This document shows, piece after piece, positions 36,091 to 47,083 of a DNA stretch of 64,000 nt. Origin of the DNA: Triplophysa rosa (taxonomy: Eukaryota; Chordata; Actinopteri; Cypriniformes; Nemacheilidae); NCBI RefSeq assembly GCF_024868665.1, contig NC_079899.1, forward strand, positions 24,173,572 to 24,237,571, in the 5' to 3' direction. A program made the position numbers and the translations under genes. The notes beneath the pieces were generated by a model. The model searched no databases. It was not told the DNA's origin and worked only from the letters and a program-made list of their open reading frames with translations. Position 1 is the stretch's first letter; every line of letters begins with the position of its first letter.

Positions 36091-37337
36091 ACATGTTCTT
36101 GGCAGGTCTCGTGAGATTCTCCCACCTGCAGAGAGCGGTTTGTCAACAAGCATTCCATGTTAGCCGCCTAATACCAACTCAACCAGATCAACACCGGACT
36201 GACACAAATGCCAGACAGAAATGGATACCTCTCCATCTTGCTTTCTTTTCAAATCCATTTAACGTCAACCCGGCCACCGCACAGCCCCGCCGCCGTCCTC
36301 CTAACAGGGGGAGGTGTTTCAATTCATCATCGGAGCCGCACACTTCACCCCTGAGCCTCACCGGGAAAGGTTGGCCAGCTATATTGACACCCCTCACATC
36401 TCATATGAAGTGACAGTTTTATAGAAAGAGCTCTTTAATTTATAGTGCTAATCCCTGGCGCCTAATGCAGGAGACTTAACATCTCCTTTAAATCGCTGTC
36501 TGTTATGTTTCTCATCTCGTCCTGCAGAGGGTTTGTGATAACTGAATGGCAGGCGTCCCGTCTGTATCAGGTACCTGGGAGCAGCGTCGGTGGGCCGTCA
36601 ACCCTTGATGAAGTAGAGAGGCACCGAAAGCCATCCAATTCGACAGCTTTTCCCTTAAGACATGTTTCCATGCAAAGGTAAGGGCCAAAGAGTCAAAACA
36701 ATGAATCCTTGAGCAGGCAGCCCATCATTAAAATTCAAAGGATCATTATGGGTTTTTTACCGCAAAATAAATCATTACAACGAGAAGCTTAAAGGGATTA
36801 AAATGATGTTTGATTCAAAGCCAAGGCGAGCAGTCTGGCTCGGACTCTACGGTTAACACTCGGGACTCTTACTGGATCAGGAGAGAGAGAGAGCAAATGG
36901 CTCTCGGAGAGGAAGAGACGAGTCATTTTAGTAAAGGGAAAAACAATAATGGGTTCTTTACGAGGTTACAGAAAGACTTGCATTAAAGAGCATTAGAGAA
37001 AGGTTATATCAAGTCCCTAAAATAGACCGGTGGATAAATGAGCAAGATGTGCGACAACAAAACGTCCAAGTCTAAAAACAAAAATGCACTTCAGTACTTG
37101 GCATGTATAGTCTGAGACTCAGACGGCTCATGCATACTGCAAACAAAAATGGCTCGCCTGCATGTAGTTGGTCATCATCCACAAACATTTTGTACAAAAG
37201 CCTCTTTTTGTGGATATTTTTAAAAGTTGCAACAAGCAGAACAATAATATGAATTTGAATTAAAATAGAATTACAATAATATATTTACAATAAAATGTAA
37301 AATACATAAAAAAATGATTTTTTTTTAATACTACACT

Positions 37338-37640
37338 AGTAACACTTTACAATATAGTTTTATACATTAACATTAGTTAATGCATTAGCTAACATGAACA
37401 AACAATGACAATTTTATATATTTTTTTACAGTTTTTTAGATACTGTATGTAATATTTTTATAGCAATTTTTAAATCTTTGTCAGTGTTCGTTTATACCAA
37501 TACAACTGCTCTTTGTTTGTTCGGTTAACAGTTACAACAATTGATTTTAAATATGTATAAGCAAATGCTGAAATGTTGCTGTAGAAGAATTGTTAATTTA
37601 AACTAATGTTAACAAATTAAAGCTCATTGTAAGGTGTTTC
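37338..37640. mobile_element. Aacactttac-type inverted-repeat MITE
   Basis: AGTAACACTTTACAATATAG at the left and CATTGTAAGGTGTTT at the right are inverted, with ACATTAACATTAGTTAATGC and AACTAATGTTAACAAATT as inner arms. A second family member is at 46793-47083. The target duplication was not resolved. Confidence 0.7.
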
Positions 37641-37712
37641 CACTCCATATGATCACGCTAAATGGAAAAAAATGTGTTACTTTTTCACACAATGTTGAAC
37701 ATTAATTTATGT

Positions 37713-38086
37713 CTTTTTACTAGGGCTGTCAAACGATTAATCGTGATTAATCGCATCCAGAATAAAAGTTTGTGTTTACCTAATATATGTCGGTGTACTG
37801 TGCATATTCATTTTGTATTTATGAACACATACACATAAATGCATATTTTTAAGAAAAATATTAAATATAACAATTAATAAACGTCGATATAGAATTTCAG
37901 TTATTGGTAAATATAAATAAATACATTTAAATATTTCCTATATATACAAGTATGTGTATGTTTTTGTATTTATAAATACAAAATTAATATGCACAGTACA
38001 CAGACATACAGTATATTATGTAAGCACAAACTTTTATTCTGGATGCGATTAATCGCGATTAATCGTTTGACAGCCCTACTTTTTAC
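37713..38086. mobile_element. hAT-type MITE next to an akap6 exon
   Basis: The element is 37721-38078 (358 bp). Its ends are TAGGGCTGTCAAACGATTAA and its complement ATCGTTTGACAGCCCTA, extending inward through GATTAATCGCATCCAGAATA. The 8-bp duplication CTTTTTAC is perfect at 37713-37720 and 38079-38086. It is non-coding. It ends 106 bp before the donor side of the exon at 38185-38315. Confidence 0.95.
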
Positions 38087-38184
38087 ATAAATAGATTTTA
38101 CATTAAATGTTACATTTGTTTTGCCGCAAAACTTGCATTGCTTTGGAATTGGCGTGGCCAAGACAATTCAATTTCTCACTGTAC

Positions 38185-38315
38185 CTGCTAGATTTGGACA
38201 TTCGGGTGAAGTCAATACTTCTGCTGTTCGGGCTGTACTGTTGACTCTTCAGTTTAACTTTCATCTGATCCAGAACATCTTTCTGGGCCTCTCGATGACT
38301 TTGTTGGACCTCTAC
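38185..38315 (-). CDS. akap6: akap6 exon: spectrin-repeat segment (5'-most akap6 exon found)
   Basis: This exon has 131 nt: 43 codons plus two bases (AG) of a split serine codon. The acceptor cttttgtcaacag precedes 38315 and the donor is CAG/gtacag. The product reads VEVQQSHREAQKDVLDQMKV, then KLKSQQYSPNSRSIDFTRMS and KSS. It aligns to AKAP6 at VQxxxxEAQxDxxxQMxxKL, QQYSxxS and DMSK-like FTRMSK. It is a helix followed by a serine-rich linker before the next spectrin repeat. The phase-0 start implies an upstream exon ending on a codon boundary, which should encode the preceding spectrin repeat; I did not find it up to 64000. Confidence 0.94.
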
Positions 38316-38639
38316 CTGTTGACAAAAGAAGAAAACATCAAGACAAAGTGAAAACATTACATTAGATATTACTGCAGCACCATCTACAAAAACAATAACC
38401 TCAACATCATTGATCCAACTTCAAAAACTATTACAATAAATCAGAACTCGCAAAACTATTAAACCACTTCAGAATTGGACAGTGTCAAGTGGTTTAATCA
38501 ATAAGAGCGCAATAAAGAGATGCTTCAAACTGGCGTCTTTGCATTTCAGAGAGTGTTGTGTTTGTTTCAAGAAGTGATTAGGAATCGCTTTTTCAAATCA
38601 GATGGCAAAAAATATGCATTTCTGCTCGGTGCTTGAGAA

Positions 38640-39260
38640 AATTGGCTACATTGGCTCGACTGAGATCAGTTATTGTGCAAAACACGAGGCGGCGGAGAGG
38701 CAAAGCCAATAAAATCTCCAACAGACGGCTTTGATTTTTCGCTCATTTCTCAGCGCTTTATGAAGCGCGCCGGTCGCGCGTTCTCCGCCGCCTGCTCGGC
38801 AGATCCCTCTAGAAAGGTCAGACGATTGCATGAATGTAAACCGCTCCTCAATCAAAGCTACCCTTGATAATAAACAAGCGAATCAACAGAAAGATGTGTC
38901 GCTTTTTCATTCCATTTATTGGGAGGCCATCAAACGCCGGGCTCGGCGCTTTGCTCATTTGGGAGAAATGAAATGAATCTAACTAGGAGCTCTAGAAAAT
39001 TAGCGGCGCGAGTGCGGCGAGTTCTCCTCTCCCTCCTCAGAGGAATTTGCTTTCATTTGCCTTCATTTTTTATTCGCTCAGCTCGCGCGCCCATGCCATG
39101 TCAGGATCCTAATTACTCCATCCCAGCGGAGCGGCTTACACACACACGATAATAACCGATGCCCACCTCCGACAAAAGCAATTTCTGCATACCACCTTGA
39201 GCGTAAGGACAGTTCGGCCCAGCGCGGAGCTTCGGTTTTTGCGTTGAGGACGTTACCGTG
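38640..39260. other. CpG-rich non-repetitive patch just upstream of an akap6 exon
   Basis: It contains dense CpG words (AAGCGCGCCGGTCGCGCGTT at about 38763; AGCGGCGCGAGTGCGGCGAG at about 39001) without transposon ends. It lies about 330 bp upstream, in gene sense, of the exon at 38185-38315. It could be an enhancer or alternative promoter. Overlapping short frames on both strands lack homology I recognise. Confidence 0.25.
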
Positions 39261-40398
39261 ATTTGCTTCTCTTGTGGTTTGCGCGGGTGGCTGTGGGTAA
39301 GAATCGTTGGCATTGATCTGCACCCCTCCCATTGCAAAACCGACTAGAATCACCATCCGGTATTAAAAATCTGAGTTGAAATGTATTAGAAATCTATAAA
39401 TGCATATGGTGGGAGATGCGGCTCCGACGGGTGAATATGAAACTCGTCAATAACCTACATCAAACATCCAGGCCTTGAAATCGGGCTATTGACGCGCATT
39501 CATCTCCTTGTGTCACACTGCACTCAGTGTTTACCCACAATGCCGTTCAATCACTCACTAAGCTTGCATAATCTCAAAACAGACAATGTCAACCCCCACA
39601 AAAACACATGTAAGCTTATGACTTAAAAGCAAAGCGTGCTTTAATTAATTTTCCTACAAAGCGTTCTACATGTGAACAGAGAAGAGCACGTCACCCACTG
39701 CGCTAACAACCAATCGCGGCTTCCCATGTGACCTCTCTCTGAGAACACGCAACCTCCTGCAGACGTGGTAAATAACCCCTTGAACGGACGCAGGGTCTAT
39801 TTAAATCTGTGCTTATTCAGATATGCAGACAGAAGGGATTTGCGTCTGAATATTCTGCATTCTTATTTCAAACAGAATCATTCAGAAACCTCTCGAGCCG
39901 TCAGGAGCTTTAAACTGCTAATGTGGCAGGAATCGATATAAATTCAGTTATTTGATGAAAACTTACTCTCGTCCCCAGAGTCAGAAGAACGCTCAGATGT
40001 CGGTAAAATCTGCTGAATCGAGTCATTTTTGGCCCTTTAGTTTACATGTCTGCACTATTAACGGCCCTTGGAAATTTCCAGTTTCACGTCTTCAGGGACG
40101 TATCATGTGTTTCAAGTGTCAATCAGAAACTGAAACTGTAGTCTTGTGTACATGTACACCACTTACACTCACATTAGAAATACTGCATCATGAACAATTC
40201 ACAAATATTGTTTAACCTAAAAGATTGCTTGGCGACCATATCTTTACTGTGTTTCCAACTGGTAAACTATTAGATAAAAACTCCAAAAGAGAAATGAAAA
40301 GTCTAAAACTCTGAAAGCAAAGATTTTTGGAAACAGACCACATTAACAGATTTATATTGACCGCAAGTGAAAATTGATTACTTGATTAGCTAAAAGTA

Positions 40399-40965
40399 TT
40401 AAAGGGGTCATATGGCGCGAATACATGCTTTTCTGTGTCTTTGGGGTGTTATAAGTTGCCCATGCATGTATTAGACACGTAAAAGTGAAAAAATGAAAGT
40501 GTGGGAACAAAAGATGAATTCTATGTAAAAGCGAATGCTCACCCAGACCTGCCTGAAATGCCTCGTGTAACCACACCCCCACAAATCTACCTCAGTTGGT
40601 GGTCTGATTTGACTAAGACCGCCCAAATGTATACGCAAGTAAGGTGGGCGTACCTGTCAGTCCAATTGAAGAGGAACCTGATGTTCCAAATATGGTAAGA
40701 GGCGTTACATTTCCGTCACACGCTTACAGTTTTCGACCAATCACTACGCACTGGATAACTGGCCAATCATAGCACACCTCGCTTTTCAGAGCCATGAGCT
40801 TTGTTAAAAATCTGCACGTTTCAGAGAGGCGGGGCAAAGAGGAGATACAAACATGCACGGGATGTGGAAAATACAGCGTTTTTGAACCTTAAATCGTGTA
40901 TACACAGCATTACATCTAAAACAAACCATAATATTCGTTTTAGCTGTGTCATATGACCCCTTTAA
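40399..40965. mobile_element. TTAA-flanked MITE
   Basis: TTAAAGGGGTCATATG (40399-40414) and CATATGACCCCTTTAA (40950-40965) are exact 16-bp inverted copies. If TTAA is the duplicated target, the terminal repeat proper is AGGGGTCATATG, consistent with piggyBac- or Kolobok-type insertion. It is 567 bp with no transposase. The AGGGGTCATATGAC terminus is familiar from cyprinid genomes. Confidence 0.88.
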
Positions 40966-41570
40966 AACACTTCTGTTCATTTTAATGGGATAAAATAGTG
41001 GCCTAAATATTATTTGAAAAACTAAACAAACAAACAAAAATGTTGCGAATGAAATAAGCTTTAGTTGTGGCACACAAATTATTAACTAAAAATAAACTAA
41101 GACGAAAATAAAAATGAATTCATCTTTATAGTGACATGGGTAAATAAAAAAAATGACAAAAGCACATAAGAAAAGTCACAAAAACTGTAATACAGTAACT
41201 TTATAAACGTAATTGGACATCTGTCCTCAAGTCACACATCCTGAGGTTGCATACGTCAAAGTTTAATACGTAAACGTGAGGGTTTGTTGAAATCCCAAAC
41301 CATATGTATGAGCAAAAACAACAGTGATGCTCGCCTTGGCAAACACCACTAAAATTCTTCTATTTTTAAAACAGTGTTGTACCAAAGAGAAACAGTAATG
41401 AGAAAAAACATCAATAGTAAAGTATTCAAGGCCCCATCAGGCAAAGCATGATTTTGAAACTAATTCTTCTCTGTAAGCTTGACAGGACCAAATGCTAAGA
41501 ATCTACTGCACTGGAAAAAAACAAAGCACATGTGTTTCACATTCAACATGAGGGACAAAAATCATCGGGA

Positions 41571-42360
41571 TCAAATATAATCCAAACCAAATTGGGAAAC
41601 ATTCTTTTGTTGCTTCATTGCAATAAAACAAAAAGAGTGAAAAGGAGAGAGAGATTCTTGTGGTAGCAGCACAAACGCGACAGTCACGTTAAAAGCACCC
41701 GGGGGACGATATAAACTAAAGAAGAGAAAAATGTGACTCCGGTGGGCAGTTTGGAAAAAAACTTCAGTGAATTGCTGGACAGAGGCCTGCGGATACCTCC
41801 TAAATTCTATATTCAAGCAGTGTGACAAACCGCCGACTTCCCTCATTTCTTTATCGCCTGCTCTGAATGCGAGGCGCGTCGCGGCGAGATTGAAAACCGT
41901 GGGAAGTCTCTCGCCGCCGTGGCCCCCCCGCGACCGGTGTTCAAAACAACCGCAACATACACCGGCCTGTTTGAAACGTCTCCCGTCAGGTCGGTCCTGA
42001 TGTTCAGAGGCTGTATCGGAGCCGAGCGGGCATGCTCGGAAAATAAATTCAAGCGGGAGTCGCGTGGGGTCGAGGCGGCAGTTGTAAACGGCCACGGGTT
42101 CTATCAAAGCAGCTCATAAATTTACAAATGCGCCCGCTAAAGCTTCACCTTCACAAACTCTCGACACGGCTGGGAAAGGCGCTCGTTTTCCGTGAAAGGA
42201 AAACAAAATCTCCCAATTGTCATTTAAGGGGGTGTAATTCATTCCGATGTTCCCAGTTTCACAAGCAAGAAAAAGAATGCCCCACCTTTCCTACCGGCGA
42301 AGGGTTTTTGTGTCTCGCTCCTTGGAAAGTTACGAGGGGAGATTATTTTTGAGGACAGCG
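41571..42360. other. CpG-rich patch with long open frames on both strands
   Basis: The minus strand is open for 178 codons (41571-42107), the longest clean non-repeat frame in the window. The + strand has frames of 77, 66 and 74 codons across 41767-42352. CpG density is high (GAGGCGCGTCGCGGCGAGAT at about 41870). The predicted proteins show no family, signal or repeat I recognise, and frames overlap on both strands, as expected when GC-rich sequence is poor in stop codons. It is more likely a regulatory CpG-rich element than a gene. Confidence 0.3.
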
Positions 42361-43054
42361 GCCCTCAGAGGGGCCGTTGAAGGCATGAAACTCATTTGGA
42401 AACTATTACTTTCAAATCACTAGTCATAAAGGCTGGATTTAATGCGTGGTGAGGTCTACGTACGTGAATCACATGACTTTATAGCTGAAAATAATGGCGA
42501 TTATTATAGCGTAGTAAGACAGAAGTTCCTCTCGTTCGCTCGCGCTTATCTGTATTTTGCAGCTAACCAGCTGCTGATACGAGCGCATTCATTTGCAGCT
42601 GTTTGACTGCTTGGTCAAATAAATTTGATTATGTATGCAATATAAAACAGGACGCCATATTTCTGCGGCTATCTACGCTGCCATTGAAATAGGGCCGAGA
42701 TAAATTGCTCGTGCTTTATCTGGAGAACACAAAACAAGCGGTTTGCAACATATGAAATGTTACGTTCAACAATTAAGATTCCTAAACCTCAGATCTATGC
42801 ATATTTAAATAAAAAATTCATGTCTTCTTACAGGGGGGAAATGTCAAAATCACGTTTTAATAGCAAATTTTAAACGAGCAATAAATCAGTAAACAGCAAT
42901 GGACTTGAATACTTCATCATGATAAAGCTACCTAAATTAGGTCCATCAAAATGGCAACAATATGCTGGCAAAAATAAAAACACATGTCTCAAAAATGTTA
43001 TGCTATAGTGGATATTTTTGTAATTTACAATAAGGTTCTATTTGTAAACATTAT

Positions 43055-43323
43055 TTAAAGGTTACCCATACTTTTTCATCATTTATTCACCCTCATGTCA
43101 TTCCAAACCTGTATGACTTTCTTTCTTATGCAGAACACACAACCACGAAACAAAGATATTTTGTGTAAGATTGGAAACCAAACAACACAGGTCCCCTTTG
43201 ACTTTCAGTGAGTGTGCACAAAACCTTTTCTCAAAATATCTTCTTTTGTGTTCTACAGATTTTTAATGACATGAGGGTGAACAAATGATGACACATTTCA
43301 TTTGGGGCGAACTATCCCGCTAA
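43055..43323 (+). mobile_element. Angel-like inverted-repeat element, near complete
   Basis: It contains TTTATTCACCCTCATGTCAT, CCAAACCTGTATGACTTTCT, a central palindrome, CTCAAAATATCTTCTTTTGT and the right end GGGGCGAACTATCCCGCTAA. The left end TTTAAAGGTTACCC is altered. A fragment like the 37338 MITE end (TTTACAATAAGGTTC) directly abuts on the left. Confidence 0.82.
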
Positions 43324-43374
43324 CCATGAACAATACAGAATTTATTAAAAGGATTTGGGGGTGAACTGTTCCTG

Positions 43375-43955
43375 TAATCTTATAATGATAATTTCAACAC
43401 CTAAACTTTTCTAAGTAAGGGATAATGTACAGGCAGCCGTTTATTATCGCAGAAATAAGCCCCGACAGTGTGATCAGGACCCGACGCGAAGCGGAGGAAT
43501 AATCTTTATTAGATTACAGGAACGGTTCACCCCAAAATCCTTTTAATTAATGCTGTATTGTTCATGTTAAATAACTTGGTTAGTGGCATAGTTATTACAC
43601 GGCTACTTGCCACGAGGAAAAAAACTGGACATGAAATGTGATTTTGTAATATTTATTATAGGTCATTTTTACCGAATGCAGACCTTCCACGAGGAAAGGC
43701 CGTTTACTTTCGGTTTTAAGGTAAGAAATGACATTCAAATGTCACAAACAGGCAATTTGGTTTAATAATTTGTAAATATAATAAGACATATTATGTGTAA
43801 TATTAAACTGTACCTGTCAAAATGATTTGCAGCATCCGGGTTACTGTGTGTTTTGAGAAGTGGTTATCTGGGAATAATGAACCTGCAAATGTCGTGACTG
43901 GCCAATCAGAACCAAGCATTCCAACGAGCCGTGTAATAATATGGAATAATCAGCA
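43375..43955. mobile_element. Unnamed cyprinid interspersed repeat
   Basis: Words such as AACACCTAAACTTTTCTAAG, GTACAGGCAGCCGTTTATTA and GACTGGCCAATCAGAACCAA then GCATTCCAACGAGCCG are familiar as recurrent cyprinid repeat sequence. No inverted ends or duplications were located, so limits are approximate. Confidence 0.4.
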
Positions 43956-45369
43956 TCGATTTGCTCTCTGGACTCTCAGTTCCCTTTTTGAGTCAAGATG
44001 GCAACAAACACATTCCTTGTACATTCAAGTCCGCACGTGCAAGTGAAGCTATTGATTTCTAGTTGAATGGGAATGCTAATGGCCGGCTCTTCTTCAGGAA
44101 TAACAGAACCCCTGCCATTTCTCACTTTCGTTTTTCTGTCATCTGCTTCTTTGTTAAACGTCAAACATCTTCTAACCCACCAAAGTTCCTTTTGACCGCA
44201 TATGAAAGATCTCCTTAAAAAAGACATCACTCTAAATCTAACTGATGAGATCGAATTAAATGTTTAATCGGTAATAAAGAAATGACTTGCATTCGACTCG
44301 GACCAAAACAACGTCTGCCATGCCTTTGACCTTGATGTGAAAGTGCACATTCGCCCCGTGAAAGGCCCCGCACCTTTATCCGCATATGCCGGCTTTCCTT
44401 TAAGAAATATCCCAGGCACTTTGAAAGCTCCTGCAACATTTATCAGGGCGTGAAATTAGCAATTGCTAGGAGCTAAATTGCTGCTTCTTATTTAATGTTG
44501 TTGCTGAAAGGTGACATTTAATCGCTGATCCTTGCTTCCACGAAGTGTAAGCACCTCCAGACACGGGCAGGAAGAAACGCTGGGCTCTGAAACAATGTTC
44601 GCATTATGGATTAGTCAGACGGGGGGTCGCATCGATCGGCTGATCGTCATTTTCATTCTAATAGAGACCATCTTCACTTTAATATGGTTTTGGTTTGCTT
44701 AGCAATGCAATGCATGCCAAACAAACTCAGCGGGTGTGTCGAGAACGCCAAAATAGATGTATACTGCTGGCATCACGTACAGGTGACAACATCTGGGTCA
44801 TTATACAAAACCGTCGCCTTGTTTGTGGTCCTCATTTACATATCTGCATATAAGGATAATAAAGAGCTTATCTTGAGTTCTACTATTTCATTATATACCT
44901 TTTCAAATAAAAAAAATATTTTAAGAATTCAATAATGAAAGTGTTATTTTATTCAAGCATTTTTAGAGTTTAGTTGACTTAATGTTTTGTTCAAAACACG
45001 AGTTGGCATTACATTTCCTTTTTAATAAGCATCTTCATGATTCACAACCTTGAGGCTTTTAATGTCAAATTTAATAGTAAAACATCTTTAATATATATTC
45101 CAACATGCATTAAAAAAGTTGAGATGCCCAAAGTAATTTACTGACACTGAAATGCATTATTTGTCTAAAAGGATGTGAAAAATTGACTTAAAAAAAAAAA
45201 AGAAACAGGCACCTGTTTCACAAAATGACCCGTCTAGCAGATTACACATCACACATAAAAGACTTTCACAAATACAAATATAATCAAAATATGCCATGCC
45301 TCCCTACAAACGCTGCTTTGAAATGAAACCAGAAAAGAAGAAAGAACGCGTTTGGTTTTGACTACTTCA

Positions 45370-45560
45370 GTGCGTCCTGAAAATCCCCCGAATTCAATTC
45401 GCCGTCAAACGGCTGAGATGAAGATATTCTGAAAGCTGAGCCAAGCGCTTCAGGCAGGTGTTACATGAGAATCCATTAATATAGGTAATTAACATTAGCC
45501 ACCATTTTAATTAACATGCAAACTAATTAGGAAATAATCAAGTGACACAAAAAATCTGAT
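45370..45560. other. Homeodomain-site-rich patch; candidate conserved non-coding element
   Basis: GGTAATTAACATTAGCC, CATTTTAATTAACATGC and AAACTAATTAGGAAATAATC lie within 70 bp (45484-45540), next to non-repetitive GC-moderate sequence. No transposon signature is present. Function is speculative. Confidence 0.3.
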
Positions 45561-45597
45561 CTTCATTTGAAATCTGGAGGAAATGTAGAGCAGCTAC

Positions 45598-45792
45598 CTT
45601 GACATGGATTCTTTGAGGTTTGGGGAGCAGGAATGAGCTGTTTTTTTAAGCGTGTGAGATGAAAGCAGGTTGTTTGTCGGAGTGGATTGTGATGAAATTA
45701 AACCAAGAACTGGCACCAGATCAGACTGAGAACTAGAGGAGAGATCAGACTCTACTGGCCGCTCGGTACACTGCAACTCAAACACACCATCA
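45598..45792 (-). other. Splice-flanked 195-nt open segment; candidate cryptic or poison exon
   Basis: On the minus strand a tgtgtttgtactttaatacag-like acceptor precedes 45792 and AAG/gtagct follows 45598. One frame (phase 2 to 2) is open throughout and starts DGVFELQCTERPVESD, followed by a serine-rich stretch ending NLKESMS. I do not recognise it as an AKAP6 segment. The flanking akap6 intron is phase 0, in which the first codon would be TGA. It may be only a chance open frame with splice-like borders. Confidence 0.2.
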
Positions 45793-45837
45793 CTGTATTA
45801 AAGTACAAACACACATCAGTCACCATACTGCCTGAAC

Positions 45838-45839
<2 letters not shown>

Positions 45840-45907
<68 letters not shown>
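45840..45907 (+). repeat. (GA)n microsatellite
   Basis: An uninterrupted run of AG dinucleotides about 68 bp long. Confidence 0.95.
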
Positions 45908-45910
<3 letters not shown>

Positions 45911-45935
45911 TACTGGCCAAATGGGCTACAAAAAA

Positions 45936-46065
45936 AAAGATATTTTGAGAAATGTTATTATTTTGTGTCCATACAATGCAAGTCAAGGGTTCAATTGTTG
46001 TTTGGTTACCAGCATTCTTCTAAATCTTCTATATCTAAGGATTCTCACGCGAACTATCCCTTTAA
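45936..46065 (+). mobile_element. Angel-like element, right part
   Basis: GATATTTTGAGAAATG, TTTTGTGTCCATACAATGCA, TTGTTTGGTTACCAGCATTC and the right end CGAACTATCCCTTTAA (46050-46065) are present. The left arm is missing and the (GA)n microsatellite lies close by. Confidence 0.78.
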
Positions 46066-46168
46066 GAACTTACTGACACAATGATATGAGGCAATATATA
46101 TGGTATATAATACATCTTTTATTTTATTGATGGAAAAGTGAATCAGAGTATATACAAATATATAAATA

Positions 46169-46685
46169 TACAGCCACAAAAAAATTAAGAGACCATTTCA
46201 AAATCGGTTTTCCTGTTATGTATTTAGGTAAAATGATCGTTTTGTTTCATTCTGTGAACTACTTACAATATTTCTCCCAAATATCAAATGAAAATAGTTT
46301 CTATTTGCATTTATTTGTAGAAAACAAAAACTGGAGAACCAGGTCAAAATAACAGAAAAGCTGCTCTGTGTTTTTTCAGACCTCAAATACTGCAGAGAAA
46401 ACAAGTTCATATATACTTTTAAGCAATACAACAGTAATATTTGTACATGTATTTAGGAAAAGTTCAAAAGTTATTTTTTATGTAATTTTTATCACAATTT
46501 GCATGTGTCTTGTCATGCTGTCAGTCTTTCACAGTGCTGTTGGATGACTTTATGTCACTCCTGAGGTTTGATTTTGTTGAAATTCAACAGACTCTGGACT
46601 GGAATGTCCACAATACATCTAGAAGTGCTGATAAAATGAACATTTGGAATGGTCTTTAACAATAATGAATATATGGATGTTAGTC
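46169..46685 (-). mobile_element. Tc1/mariner-like relic, second family
   Basis: The left end CAGCCACAAAAAAATTAAGA then GACCATTTCAAAA resembles one terminus of a teleost Tc1 family. Internal words (TCCTGAGGTTTGATTTTGTT, CATCTAGAAGTGCTGATAAA, GGAATGGTCTTTAACAATAA) are typical of that family's reverse strand. The other terminus is missing and no transposase frame survives. Confidence 0.65.
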
Positions 46686-46792
46686 GAAATATTGGCCTTG
46701 AACTTTAAGGATAGAGAAAAGAAAAAGAAAACGTCAAGGAAAACATTTCATGTAAATCATTGTGTTTTTTACCATAGTGGTTTAAAAAAAAA

Positions 46793-47083
46793 CGGTAGCA
46801 CTTTACAAAAACGTTGTTGTAAATAAAGTAATAAAAAACATAAACGAATAATGAATATTACAGTTTCTCAGCATTTATTAATCTTTGTTAATATTACGTA
46901 CTGTCATTACAACTCTTCACATTAGTTTATTGTTAACTAATGTAAACAGTTACAACATTTGATTTAAAAAATGTTTTAGTAAATGCTGAAATTAATATAA
47001 ACTAAGATGAATAAATGCTGTAGTAGTTTTAGGTAATGCAATAATCAATGTTAACAAATACAACCTTATTGTAAAGCGTTATC
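46793..47083. mobile_element. Aacactttac-type inverted-repeat MITE, second copy
   Basis: CGGTAGCACTTTACAAAAAC at the left is inverted by TTATTGTAAAGCGTTATC at the right. Inner words TTAGTTTATTGTTAACTAAT and CAATGTTAACAAATAC match the copy at 37338-37640. Confidence 0.7.

Larger units (their letters stand above)
33120..38184 (-). other. akap6: akap6 intron, 5065 bp, phase 2
   Basis: The donor is CAG/gtacag (38184-38179) and the acceptor cttttcatccag. The middle is a tandem array of about 160 bp units (34440-36090) broken by a Harbinger-like element. Near the donor lie an aacactttac MITE and a hAT element that ends 106 bp from the exon. 33150-34400 and 36090-37330 are non-repetitive with no gene visible. 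Confidence 0.87.

Noticed and set aside
39078..39356. 92-codon minus-strand frame as an akap6 exon
   Set aside because: No similarity to the expected helix-rich segment, and no fitting splice phase to the 38185-38315 exon.
41571..42107. 178-codon minus-strand open frame as a protein gene
   Set aside because: It overlaps opposite-strand frames in CpG-rich DNA, shows no recognisable domain and lacks a promoter or splice context. Kept only as a CpG-rich patch.
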